In this document: positions 5,430 through 12,105 of the stretch, one piece after another
Position numbering within the stretch: the first letter of the stretch is position 1
Layout of the letters: every line of letters begins with the position of its first letter
Assembly (NCBI GenBank): GCA_964402325.1
Contig: CAYOBI010000077.1
Span: 1-12,105, forward strand
Reading direction: 5' to 3'
DNA from: Raineyella sp964402325
Lineage (GTDB): Bacteria; Actinomycetota; Actinomycetes; Propionibacteriales; Propionibacteriaceae
Length of the DNA: 12,105 nucleotides
Made by a program: the position numbers and the translations under genes
Notes under the pieces: model-generated
What the model was told of the DNA's origin: nothing
Seen by the model: the letters and a program-made list of their open reading frames with translations, nothing else
Databases searched by the model: none

Positions 5430-5499
5430 TTCTCGCGGACCTTGCGACGTTCCCGCGGATACCTGGGTATCCGCGGGAAGCCATCAAGGTCCGCGGAGC
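5430..5499. repeat. 20-bp-periodic palindromic array, copy C (4 units)
   Basis: Units at 5430 (TTCTCGCGGA, one change), 5450 (TTCCCGCGGA), 5470 (TCCGCGGGAA) and 5490 (TCCGCGGAGC, degenerate) keep the 20-bp period. The central spacer TACCTGGGTA is one base from palindromic, and the expected fifth unit near 5510 is absent. It lies between the convergent ends of the NADP oxidoreductase and the amidase operon and may contribute to termination there. Confidence 0.85.
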
Positions 5500-5579
5500 C
5501 TGCCCGACGGCGATGACCGGCATCGGCCGCCCTTCTGCCCGTAGGCCGGGCTTGCGGCGGCGGCCGCCCGCGCTTGGCG

Positions 5580-6938
5580 TCAGATCAGCGCATGGAGCGC
5601 CTCGCCGATGGCCAGCAATCGGTCGTCGGTCCCGATGCCCCCCTCGAGCGTCACCGCGATCGGCAGTGCTCCGTCGGGTCGAGACAGCGGCAGCGTGAGC
5701 TGCGGTGCCCCCGCCAGCCCGCCCGGGGCCACATTACGCGTGGCGGTCGGGAACATGTCGCGCTCGGTCCCGTTCAGTGTGATCCGGTCGTCGCGGCCGA
5801 ACGTCGGCGGCAGGTTCGGCGTGGTCGGGTAGAGGATCGCGTCCAGACCGTGTTCGGCGAACGTGCTCTGGTAGAGCCGACGCAGCCGGTTCCTGACCGC
5901 GGCATCCGCCTCGTACCGCCGGTCGCTGATCGGCTCTGAGGTCATCAGCTGCAGCATCGCCCGGACGTCCGGCGAACCGAGCCGCGCGGTGATCTCCTCC
6001 AGGGTGAGGTTCCGGTACATCTCCTCGGCCTCGTTCAGGTAGGCGCGCAGGTTGATCGGCGTCTCGTAGAACACCATCGAGAAGCCGGCCGCCGCCAGGT
6101 CCATCGCGTCGGGGACGCCGACCTCGACCAGTTCGACGCCGGCCGCCCGGAGCGCGGCGAGCGCCCCGTCCACCGCCTGCTCGACCTCCGGGTCCACGTC
6201 GGCGAAGAACTCCGCCGGGATCCCCACCCTCAGCGCCCCCGGCTCGACGGGATCGACCCGCACCGAGGAGCGGGTGATCACCCGGTCGATCGTCCGGACG
6301 TCCTGCACGGTATTGGCGTGGACGCCGATCGCGTCGCGGGTCCAGGTCAGGTGGATCACCCCGTCCCCGGCGTACCGACCGGTGGACGGGCGGAAACCGA
6401 CGACGCCGCAGTAGCCGGCCGGCGTCGTCACCGACGCGCCGGTGTCGGTGCCCAGGGCGAACGGCACGCTGCCGCAGGCCACGGCCGCGGCCGACCCGCC
6501 GCTGGACCCGCCGGACACCCGCTCGGGATCCCGAGGATTGCGGGCAGGGCCGAACCGCCCGTTGTTCGAGGTGAGGCCGAAGGCCAGCTCGTGCAGGTTC
6601 GCCTTGCCGATGGCGACCGCACCGGCGTCGCGCAGCGAACGCACCAGTGAGGCGTCGATCTTCGGATGGTGTCCGATCAGGGACGGCGTCCCGCCGGTCG
6701 TCGGCAGTCCGCGGACGTCGATGTTGTCCTTGACGGCGTACGGCACCGAGGCCAACTCGCCTTCGTCGGCCAGTTCGAGCTTGTCGACGCCCAGCACGGA
6801 GATGTACGTGTTGAGCTCGTCCTTGGCGCGTTGGGCGGCGGTGACGGACTCGGCGGCGAGCTCCTTGCGCTCACCGACGGGGAGGGTGAGCCAGTCCTGG
6901 AGGGTCCGGTTCGTCTGGAGGGTACGGGTGGTGGTCAT
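5580..6938 (-). CDS. amidase-signature family hydrolase, indoleacetamide-hydrolase-like
   Basis: A 452-residue amidase-signature enzyme that should hydrolyse a C-N amide bond through a Ser-cisSer-Lys triad. K70 (A-V-K-D-N-I-D), S145 (first Ser of G-G-S-S-G-G-S) and S169 (D-T-G-A-S) are spaced 75 and 24 residues apart, as in fatty acid amide hydrolase (K142, S217, S241), so the triad looks intact. The usual D-T-G-G-S-I-R-x-P-A reads D-T-G-A-S-V-T-T-P-A here, with the Arg replaced by Thr. The following C-G-V-V-G-F-R-P-S-T-G-R-Y and T-R-D stretch recalls indoleacetamide and mandelamide hydrolases. The start at 6938 has GGAG 6 bases upstream; an in-frame upstream ATG has no such site. It is the last gene of the Rieske operon, 45 bases after the lipocalin-like gene, and probably acts on an amide or ring-opened lactam in that pathway. 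Substrate is unknown. Confidence 0.85.
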   Translation of the reverse strand: MTTTRTLQTNRTLQDWLTLPVGERKELAAESVTAAQRAKDELNTYISVLGVDKLELADEGELASVPYAVKDNIDVRGLPTTGGTPSLIGHHPKIDASLVRSLRDAGAVAIGKANLHELAFGLTSNNGRFGPARNPRDPERVSGGSSGGSAAAVACGSVPFALGTDTGASVTTPAGYCGVVGFRPSTGRYAGDGVIHLTWTRDAIGVHANTVQDVRTIDRVITRSSVRVDPVEPGALRVGIPAEFFADVDPEVEQAVDGALAALRAAGVELVEVGVPDAMDLAAAGFSMVFYETPINLRAYLNEAEEMYRNLTLEEITARLGSPDVRAMLQLMTSEPISDRRYEADAAVRNRLRRLYQSTFAEHGLDAILYPTTPNLPPTFGRDDRITLNGTERDMFPTATRNVAPGGLAGAPQLTLPLSRPDGALPIAVTLEGGIGTDDRLLAIGEALHALI

Positions 6939-6983
6939 CAGTGCTCCGGGGTGTGAGAGGAAAGGGTGGGGTGGGTCCAGCAC

Positions 6984-7433
6984 TCACCAGGGGCGCCAGT
7001 CGAGGACCACGGTCCTGGCTTCGGACGTGCCCTCTTCCATCCGTCCGGACAGGGTCATCGTGTGCCCGTCCCAGCTGACGGTGCGGCGCAGGGCCTTGCC
7101 GACGAAGTTGGGGAAGACACTCAGGTCGACGTGGTGGACGACCTCGTCGCCCTGCAGCTCGTACGTTCCCGCGTAGCACATGGAGGTGGAGTAGGCCATC
7201 GCCCGCTCCGCCTCGTCGGCGTCCCACTGGCCACCGGTGACGAAGTTCTCGCGACCGGCGCTGGTCGCGATCTCGTACATCCGTCCGTCGCGGTAGGCGA
7301 TCAGGCCCTGCGGGTTCTCGCCCATCGGGTACTGCACGCGGCCGTCGTCATACTCCTGGCGCCAGTCGACGAGGCGCCAGGTGATGGCGAACTCCTCGGG
7401 CGTGATGGGCCGGGTGATCGTGTGCTGGGTCAT
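6984..7433 (-). CDS. lipocalin-like domain protein
   Basis: A 149-residue protein resembling the lipocalin-like (lipocalin_5) family. It has an early T-W-R-L-V-D-W strand (18-24), then V-Q-Y-P-M-G-E-N-P-Q-G-L-I-A-Y-R-D-G (33-50), the Y-A-G-T-Y-E-L segment and H-H-V-D-L-S-V-F-P-N-F-V-G. This order is typical of small beta-barrels that bind hydrophobic ligands. There is no signal peptide, so it is cytoplasmic; no catalytic residues are evident. AAAGG lies 7 bases before the ATG. It sits inside the operon, 15 bases after the extradiol dioxygenase stop and 45 before the amidase. It may bind or isomerise a hydrophobic ring-cleavage intermediate, but that is inference. Relatives also occur outside aromatic pathways. 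Confidence 0.75.
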   Translation of the reverse strand: MTQHTITRPITPEEFAITWRLVDWRQEYDDGRVQYPMGENPQGLIAYRDGRMYEIATSAGRENFVTGGQWDADEAERAMAYSTSMCYAGTYELQGDEVVHHVDLSVFPNFVGKALRRTVSWDGHTMTLSGRMEEGTSEARTVVLDWRPW

Positions 7434-7448
7434 GGTCGTGCCTTTCGG

Positions 7449-8486
7449 TCAGCCGACGCGGGTGCGTCGCGTGGCGGGGGTCCAGGTGTCCTCGTGGATG
7501 ACGTCGTAGCCGCCCGGTCGTACGTGCACCGGGTAGGAGAGCCCGTCGGCCGCGGCGCGGATCCGCATCTCCCGCGCCGTGGCGCGCAGGTCGGGTGGGA
7601 GCCAGGACCGTTCGTGGCCCCACAGGCTGGGGCCTTCGGTCAGCTCGTACGGTGACCAGGTGTCGACGTCGATCCACCGGCCGCCCCAGCCGTACTCGAG
7701 CATGAAGGGGGAGGGCGTACGGGCGTAGAAGGACAGCATGTGGTCGTTGGAGTGCCGGCCCATCGTGACGCCGATGCCTTCCTCCGTGCCCTCGGCCAGG
7801 TCGAGCCCGGCGCCGACGTCGTCCAGATGGGCGACCTCGACCATGACGTGGTGCACGCCGGGTGCCCTCGCCGCCACGATGGCGAGAGTGTGGTGGCGCG
7901 GGTTGAGGTGGAAGAAGTACGCCTCGAACGGCCGCAGCTGGTAGTCCGAGAGCCGGAAGCCCAGCACCTCCTGGTAGAAGCGGATCATCGGCTGCGCGTC
8001 GGCGGCCAGCAGCACCACGTGGCCCAGGCCGAGGACGCCGGTCCGGAAGCCCCCCATCGTCCGGCCGGGGGAGAACGGCCGGTCGGCCACCTCGGGTCCG
8101 TGGAAGACCTCGATCCGGTTGCCTTCGGGGTCACGGAACCAGATCCCGCGGGTGATCCGTCGGTGGTCGCGGGTCGGTGCGTCCAGCTCGAGGTGCGGCA
8201 CCTGCTGCTCATCGAGCCGGCGGGCGACCTGCTCCAGCGCCTCGGCGTCGGAGACCTCGAACCCGTAGAAGCCGCGCCCGCCGTCGTCGCAGACCAGGAA
8301 GCGCTGCGAGCGATCGTCCATCCGCAGCGCCAGGCTGCGGCGGCCGGACTCGACCGGCTGCATGCCGGCGACGTCGCGGCCGAAGGTGGTCCAGTCGTCC
8401 AGCCGGTCGGAGGAGACCCCGACGTAGCCGAGCGAGTCGAGCAGCAACTCGGATCGGTCAGCGACCGGGAGTGCGTGGTCAGGCAT
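7449..8486 (-). CDS. type I (vicinal oxygen chelate) extradiol ring-cleavage dioxygenase
   Basis: A 345-residue, two-domain extradiol dioxygenase related to 2,3-dihydroxybiphenyl 1,2-dioxygenase (BphC). It should cleave a catechol next to its hydroxyls using Fe(II). The N-terminal module (about 15-140) is the degenerate copy. The C-terminal module carries the 2-His-1-carboxylate site: H156 (G-L-G-H), H213 (V-H-H-V-M-V-E-V) and E264 (M-L-E-Y-G-W). The catalytic H199 (R-H-H-T-L-A) and Y254 (H-M-L-S-F-Y) are also present. R-H-S-N-D-H and S-L-W-G-H are further family blocks. It is about 45 residues longer than BphC at the C-terminus, ending in a basic tail. AAGGG lies 8 bases before the ATG at 8486, chosen because the family fold starts just after it. 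It sits 32 bases after the M20-like gene. The native catechol, presumably bicyclic or side-chain-bearing, is not determinable here. Confidence 0.9.
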   Translation of the reverse strand: MPDHALPVADRSELLLDSLGYVGVSSDRLDDWTTFGRDVAGMQPVESGRRSLALRMDDRSQRFLVCDDGGRGFYGFEVSDAEALEQVARRLDEQQVPHLELDAPTRDHRRITRGIWFRDPEGNRIEVFHGPEVADRPFSPGRTMGGFRTGVLGLGHVVLLAADAQPMIRFYQEVLGFRLSDYQLRPFEAYFFHLNPRHHTLAIVAARAPGVHHVMVEVAHLDDVGAGLDLAEGTEEGIGVTMGRHSNDHMLSFYARTPSPFMLEYGWGGRWIDVDTWSPYELTEGPSLWGHERSWLPPDLRATAREMRIRAAADGLSYPVHVRPGGYDVIHEDTWTPATRRTRVG

Positions 8487-8518
8487 GGTGGTCCCTTCGG
8501 GGTCGTGGCGGTGGCTGG

Positions 8519-9886
8519 TCACAGCACCAGGCCGCCGTCCAGCGACAGGACCGTGTCGGCCAGACCGAGCTCGGCCCGGGTGCGGGTGAGCGTGTCGATC
8601 ACGGCGTACGCGATGGCCCGCACACCCTGCATGACGTCCTCGACGGACGCCACACCCATGCCGCCCAGGCCCTCGTTCAGCTCCGCCGGTGCCGCGGCCG
8701 GCGGCCACGGGTAGCCGACCCGGGCGGTCGGGATGCCGAGCCGGCGGATCATCGCGCCGTCGGTCTGTCCGGCCTGGTAGGGGGTCTCGGTGTACGGCTC
8801 GCCGGAGACCTGTTCCCAGCCGCGCTGGGCGGACTGGATGATCCAGTTGTCGTAGTCGGTCATGCCGCCGGGCAGGCTGCCGTACAGGTCCCAGTCGACC
8901 TCGATGTCGCGATGGCGCAGGCGCAGGTCCTCGATGAACTCCGCGAACTGGGCCCGTACGTCGGCCGGTGACGTACGGGGGTTGATCCGCAGGTCCAGGA
9001 AGATCTCGGTGGTGGCCGACGGGAAGGCGGGCTTGTCGGGGTCACCGGAGCGTACGGCCGCGATCCACGCCTCCGGCAGGATCGTGCCGGCCGTGTTGCG
9101 CTCGGTGTACTGCGGCAGCCACGCCTCGATCTCCTCGATGACCGTGGCGGCCGGGACGATCGAGGACCGGAACCCCGGCGTGCCGCGGGTGATGCCGGCG
9201 TAGCCGAACGTCCCCCGGACGCTGACCCGGATCCACGCCATACCCGGCTCCTCGGGATAGACCCCGGGGCGCGGCTTGAGCAGCAGGCAGTAGTCCGGGT
9301 AGAGGCCGCGCATCAGCAGGTGGTAGATGCCGGTGCTCATGCCGACGTGGTCGCGTCGGGAGTTCAGCCACGGCATGCCGCCGCCGGCGAAGCCGATCGA
9401 CAGGTCGCCGAGCAGCTCGATGCCGGCGTCCTTGATGGCGTGGACGACCTCGACCAGGCCGGCCACCATGACCTTGGGGTTGGAGGCGCCCAGCCCGATG
9501 ACCAGGCCGTCCTCGACCCGGGCCTGCGGCACCATGTCGGCTCGCAGCCCCGGCCCTACGGCCGGGACGTCGCGCTCGGGCTCGATGTGGGTGTCGATCG
9601 GGCAGTACAGCAGCAGGTTCGCCCCGGTGCCGCTGCCGGGCACGACGCCGTAGACGTTGCCGGTCGCCTCGGAGATCGGCATGTAGTGGGCGTCGATGCC
9701 GACCTGCTCGGCCAGGTGCCGGGCGGTGAACTCGGAGATCTCGCGCTCGGCGCCGGTCGGGCTGTGGATGTCGACCAGGTCGACCAGCAGCCGCTGCATC
9801 CGGTCGCAGTCCAGCCGGGCCACGACCGCGTCGTACATCGCCAGGCGCCGGTCGTCGAGGGGGAGGGGATGGGTGGTGACGCGCAC
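8519..9886 (-). CDS. M20-peptidase-fold protein lacking the usual metal ligands
   Basis: A 455-residue protein with the length and domain order of M20 deacetylases and aminoacylases. It has the S-P-T-G-x-E opening (42-47), an L-L-L-Y-C-P-I-D strand (91-98), a G-x-G-A-S-N-P-K helix start (131-138), an inserted dimerisation domain (about 216-330, with F-L-D-L-R at 296-300) and a closing T-D-G-A-M-I-x-x-L-G-I-P-T-A block (375-388). By eye, each metal position is changed: G-H-x-D becomes C95-P96-I-D98, bridging Asp becomes N136, the E-E pair becomes G-G-G (168-170), the E of the E-P motif becomes K204, and the final His is missing from A-P-A-E-L-N-E. It may be non-catalytic, use different chemistry, or be a binding protein. 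GTG at 9886 is preferred, with GAGAGG 6 bases upstream overlapping the previous stop. It is the third gene of the aromatic operon. Confidence 0.78.
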   Translation of the reverse strand: MRVTTHPLPLDDRRLAMYDAVVARLDCDRMQRLLVDLVDIHSPTGAEREISEFTARHLAEQVGIDAHYMPISEATGNVYGVVPGSGTGANLLLYCPIDTHIEPERDVPAVGPGLRADMVPQARVEDGLVIGLGASNPKVMVAGLVEVVHAIKDAGIELLGDLSIGFAGGGMPWLNSRRDHVGMSTGIYHLLMRGLYPDYCLLLKPRPGVYPEEPGMAWIRVSVRGTFGYAGITRGTPGFRSSIVPAATVIEEIEAWLPQYTERNTAGTILPEAWIAAVRSGDPDKPAFPSATTEIFLDLRINPRTSPADVRAQFAEFIEDLRLRHRDIEVDWDLYGSLPGGMTDYDNWIIQSAQRGWEQVSGEPYTETPYQAGQTDGAMIRRLGIPTARVGYPWPPAAAPAELNEGLGGMGVASVEDVMQGVRAIAYAVIDTLTRTRAELGLADTVLSLDGGLVL

Positions 9887-9896
9887 AGGGGTCCTC

Positions 9897-10964
9897 TCAG
9901 TTGTCGCTGGGCAGGAACTGCTCGGCGCGGATGTCGTGTGCCGCCAACCCGTAGCCGCCCAGCGTCTCCTGCGCGGCACGGATCATCGGCGGGGGACCGC
10001 ACAGGTAGGCGACGGCGTCCGGCGCGACGTCCTCGGACGACAGCACCGCCAACGGAGTGCCGGACGGGAGGTCCTCGCGGCCCGTGTTGTCCATCAGGAC
10101 CGTACGGACCTGCAGCGTCGGCATGAAGGACGCGCGAGCCGCCAGCTCCTCCTCGTGGAAGAGCTCCGCCTCACGGTTGCATCCGAAGACCAACAGGACC
10201 GGTGGCGCGGGGACGACCGTACGGAGCCGGTCGAGCATCGACAGCATCGGGGCGAGCCCGGTGCCGCCGGCCATCAGGATGGTCGGCCGCGGGGCGGGCT
10301 CCAGTACGAAGCCGCCCAGGGGCCCCTCGACCTCCAGCGTCGCCCCGACCCGGGCCCGGTCTCGCAGGTAGTCCGACATCAGCCCGGAGGGCAGGATGCG
10401 GATCAGGAAGGTCAGTCGGAACCGCTCGTGCTCGCCGGAGGCCATCGAGTAGCTGCGCCATTGCTCTGTGCCGGGCACCTTGATCCGGCAGTACTGCCCG
10501 GCGGTGAAGCCGAACTTCATCTTCTTGGGGACCTTCAGCTCCACCTCGACGACGGTGTCGGCGACCCAGGTGAGACGGGCGATCCTGGCCTGGAACAGCA
10601 CCGGAGGGTTGGCCTCCAGGAGGGTGGACGGGTAGTCCATGTCGAACGACGAGTCGCAGAGGGCACGGGACTGGCACAGCAGCCGCTGGCCCGCCGCCAC
10701 CTCGTCCTTGGTCAGCACGCTGATCTGCCCGGACGGCATCTCGGCGGCCCCGTCGACCAGGGTCGCGGCACAGGTGCTGCAGGTGCCGACCTTGCACTGG
10801 CTGACCAGTTCGTAGCCGGCCCGCTGGGCGGCGGCCAGGATCGGCTCGTCGGGGGCGGTGTCGAACTCCCGCACCTGTCCGTCGGTGAAGCGGAGCGAGA
10901 CGTGCCGGGTGTCCATGGCCTGGGTGGTCTGCACGGTCATCGCCGTGCCCTCTGCGATCGTCAT
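9897..10964 (-). CDS. oxygenase reductase component: [2Fe-2S] ferredoxin, FAD and NAD domains
   Basis: A 355-residue electron-transfer protein feeding the Rieske oxygenase. The N-terminal plant-type ferredoxin domain binds a [2Fe-2S] cluster through C57, C62, C65 (C-x4-C-x2-C) and C97. The FAD-binding barrel has R170-S-Y-S173 and G-P-L-G-G-F. The NAD domain has G233-G-T-G-L-A-P (233-239) and a C322-G-P-P-P-M end. This order (ferredoxin, FAD, NAD) matches class IB-type reductases such as BenC and the 2-oxo-1,2-dihydroquinoline 8-monooxygenase reductase. It differs from carbazole dioxygenase systems, where ferredoxin and reductase are separate. ATG at 10964 has GAGGGG about 9 bases upstream overlapping the oxygenase stop; ATG at 10940, with GAGGG 7 bases upstream, is equally possible and would shorten the protein by 8 residues. 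Transcribed directly after the oxygenase, 13 bases away. Confidence 0.92.
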   Translation of the reverse strand: MTIAEGTAMTVQTTQAMDTRHVSLRFTDGQVREFDTAPDEPILAAAQRAGYELVSQCKVGTCSTCAATLVDGAAEMPSGQISVLTKDEVAAGQRLLCQSRALCDSSFDMDYPSTLLEANPPVLFQARIARLTWVADTVVEVELKVPKKMKFGFTAGQYCRIKVPGTEQWRSYSMASGEHERFRLTFLIRILPSGLMSDYLRDRARVGATLEVEGPLGGFVLEPAPRPTILMAGGTGLAPMLSMLDRLRTVVPAPPVLLVFGCNREAELFHEEELAARASFMPTLQVRTVLMDNTGREDLPSGTPLAVLSSEDVAPDAVAYLCGPPPMIRAAQETLGGYGLAAHDIRAEQFLPSDN

Positions 10965-10977
10965 GTCAGCTGTCCCC

Positions 10978-12105
10978 TCAGTCCTCGTCGAGGTAGGGCG
11001 ACTGGAAGAAGCCACGTCCGTGGGTCGCGGCCTGCTTGCGCCAGGCGACCACGGAGTAGTCCATGTCGGAGAGCACCTCGTTGTTCCAGCCGTCGAAGCG
11101 CTGGTAGTGCTCCTCGGTGGCCTCGCGGGCGAAGACGTCGTTGTTGTTGAAGTCGAGCAGGCCCAGCGGCTTGTAGAAGTTCTCGTACTTGAAGTCGAAC
11201 TCCTTGCGCTCCGCCTCGGTCGTGGCGGTGTCGGCGATCACCTCGAAGTACATGTGGTGGTGGTCGTCGATCGGGACGTAGAACTCGTACTGCGTGACGC
11301 CGGGGATCGGCCAGTTCTCGACCATCAGCGTGGCCGGCAGCCAGCAGCTGACCCGGAAGGGCTCGTACATGGTGCCGCCGCGGGCCTTGATGTCGACCAT
11401 CGGGTTCTCGAAGACCGGCTGGTAGTTCTCCGGCAGGTCGTAGCGGTTCATCACGCCCTTGGGGCCGTCCTCGATGTCGATGGACTCGGTGGCGTCGTCC
11501 TTCAGCGCCTTCATGCCCAGCGGCATCGCCCGGTCCAGGGCCACGACGATCTTGTTGTCCCAGTGGACCAGCAGGTGGCCCGGGTCGAGGCCGTTCTCGG
11601 CGGCCAGTCGCCAGTTGCCGTAGAGCTTGCGGCGCATGCCCTTGGTGATGATGTTCGGGTTGCGGAAGTGCGGGGTCTTCTTGTCGGTGACCAGCATCGG
11701 CAGGTCGGTATCCAGCGGCGGGGGCGTGTAGTCCTCCTCGCCGACGAAGACGAAGATGAGGCCCGCCAGGTCCTCGGACGGATAGGTGCGTACGCCGACC
11801 GTGCCGATCAGCTTGTCGTCGGGGGAGCCGACGATGGTGTCCAGGTTTCCGGACTCGGCGTTGTAGGTGTAGCCGTGGTACCAGCAGGTCACGGTCTTGT
11901 TGGCGAAGCACATCGGCTTGGCCGACAGCTTCACGCCGCGGTGCAGGCACCGGTCGGCGATCGCGTGGACCTGGCCGTCCTCGTCCCGGGTGATGGCGAT
12001 GTCGTGGCCGCCGATGGTGACGCCGACGACGCCGTTGACCTCGACCTCATCGCTGAAGCAGGCCGGGTACCAGTGGTTCGCGAAGCCCCAGTCCGCCTGG
12101 ACGTA
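10978..12105 (-). CDS. Rieske non-heme iron oxygenase, CarAa/OxoO-like alpha subunit (N-terminus beyond window)
   Basis: 375 residues are visible; roughly 15-20 N-terminal residues lie beyond the window edge, judged against carbazole 1,9a-dioxygenase CarAa. The Rieske cluster ligands are C53-x-H55 and C74-x2-H77. The mononuclear iron site has H177 and H181 (G-L-D-P-G-H-x3-H) with D323 (N-N-N-D-x-F-A-R-E-A), and D174 would be the bridging Asp. Similarity to CarAa is seen throughout: G-F-x-N-H-W-Y-P, D-R-C-L-H-R-G-V, N-W-R-L-A-x-E-N-G, F-x-V-P-I-D, and V-A-W-R-K near the end. That subgroup, including 2-oxo-1,2-dihydroquinoline 8-monooxygenase, works as an alpha3 homotrimer without a beta subunit, and no beta gene is present here. 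It probably hydroxylates an aromatic or N-heteroaromatic ring. It is the first visible gene of the operon; the promoter must lie beyond 12105. Confidence 0.9.
   Translation of the reverse strand, partial: YVQADWGFANHWYPACFSDEVEVNGVVGVTIGGHDIAITRDEDGQVHAIADRCLHRGVKLSAKPMCFANKTVTCWYHGYTYNAESGNLDTIVGSPDDKLIGTVGVRTYPSEDLAGLIFVFVGEEDYTPPPLDTDLPMLVTDKKTPHFRNPNIITKGMRRKLYGNWRLAAENGLDPGHLLVHWDNKIVVALDRAMPLGMKALKDDATESIDIEDGPKGVMNRYDLPENYQPVFENPMVDIKARGGTMYEPFRVSCWLPATLMVENWPIPGVTQYEFYVPIDDHHHMYFEVIADTATTEAERKEFDFKYENFYKPLGLLDFNNNDVFAREATEEHYQRFDGWNNEVLSDMDYSVVAWRKQAATHGRGFFQSPYLDED

Noticed and set aside
7740..8714. 324-codon open frame on the plus strand
   Set aside because: It is the mirror of the extradiol dioxygenase, whose iron ligands and family blocks are all on the minus strand.
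9696..11150. 484-codon open frame on the plus strand
   Set aside because: It is antisense to the reductase and parts of the oxygenase and M20-like genes, with low-complexity composition and no recognisable motif.
5580..12105. Classical carbazole (car) degradation operon
   Set aside because: The oxygenase resembles CarAa, but there is no CarB-type class III extradiol pair, no CarC hydrolase and no separate ferredoxin. The extradiol enzyme is type I and the reductase is fused.

Overview
The window is high-GC DNA with strong G/C bias at third codon positions. It has actinobacterial traits: GTG starts, candidate leaderless promoters and a coenzyme-F420-type reductase family member. I read it as an Actinomycetota contig and cannot name the genus from sequence alone. 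It contains a 100-N scaffold gap (3586-3685) that lies inside a gene and is almost certainly an assembly artefact.

Left part (1-3919), assorted small genes. There is the tail of a YciI-like protein that looks frameshifted or truncated. A hairpin follows, then a short protein-like tail on the opposite strand. Next is a stand-alone glycogen-binding (CBM48/isoamylase N-terminal) protein on the minus strand, preceded by two copies of an inverted-repeat operator. Then comes an AAA_14/DUF4143 ATPase preceded by three exact-period 23-bp tandem repeats that carry its probable promoter. An AlkD-like DNA alkylation repair protein appears to lack several HEAT helices. A Pr6Pr-type membrane protein overlaps its stop codon and is split by the false gap.

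Middle part (3920-5579). A single-domain rhodanese (minus) and an F420-dependent NADP oxidoreductase-like protein (plus) are separated and flanked by three copies of an intergenic repeat. Each copy is built from 10-bp units (TTCCCGCGGA or its complement) alternating with 10-bp spacers on an exact 20-bp period, inverted around a central palindrome.

Right part (5580-12105), a six-gene minus-strand operon with 10-45 bp gaps. In order of transcription it encodes a CarAa/OxoO-type Rieske oxygenase (N-terminus cut by the window edge), a ferredoxin-FAD-NAD reductase, an M20-peptidase-fold protein with its usual metal ligands replaced, a type I extradiol dioxygenase, a lipocalin-like protein and an amidase-signature hydrolase. 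The logic is ring hydroxylation, ring cleavage and amide hydrolysis. This suggests catabolism of an aromatic compound carrying an amide or lactam, possibly an N-heterocycle handled as in quinoline or carbazole degradation; the substrate is an inference. The operon, especially its altered M20 protein, and the 20-bp-periodic repeat family are the most novel items here.
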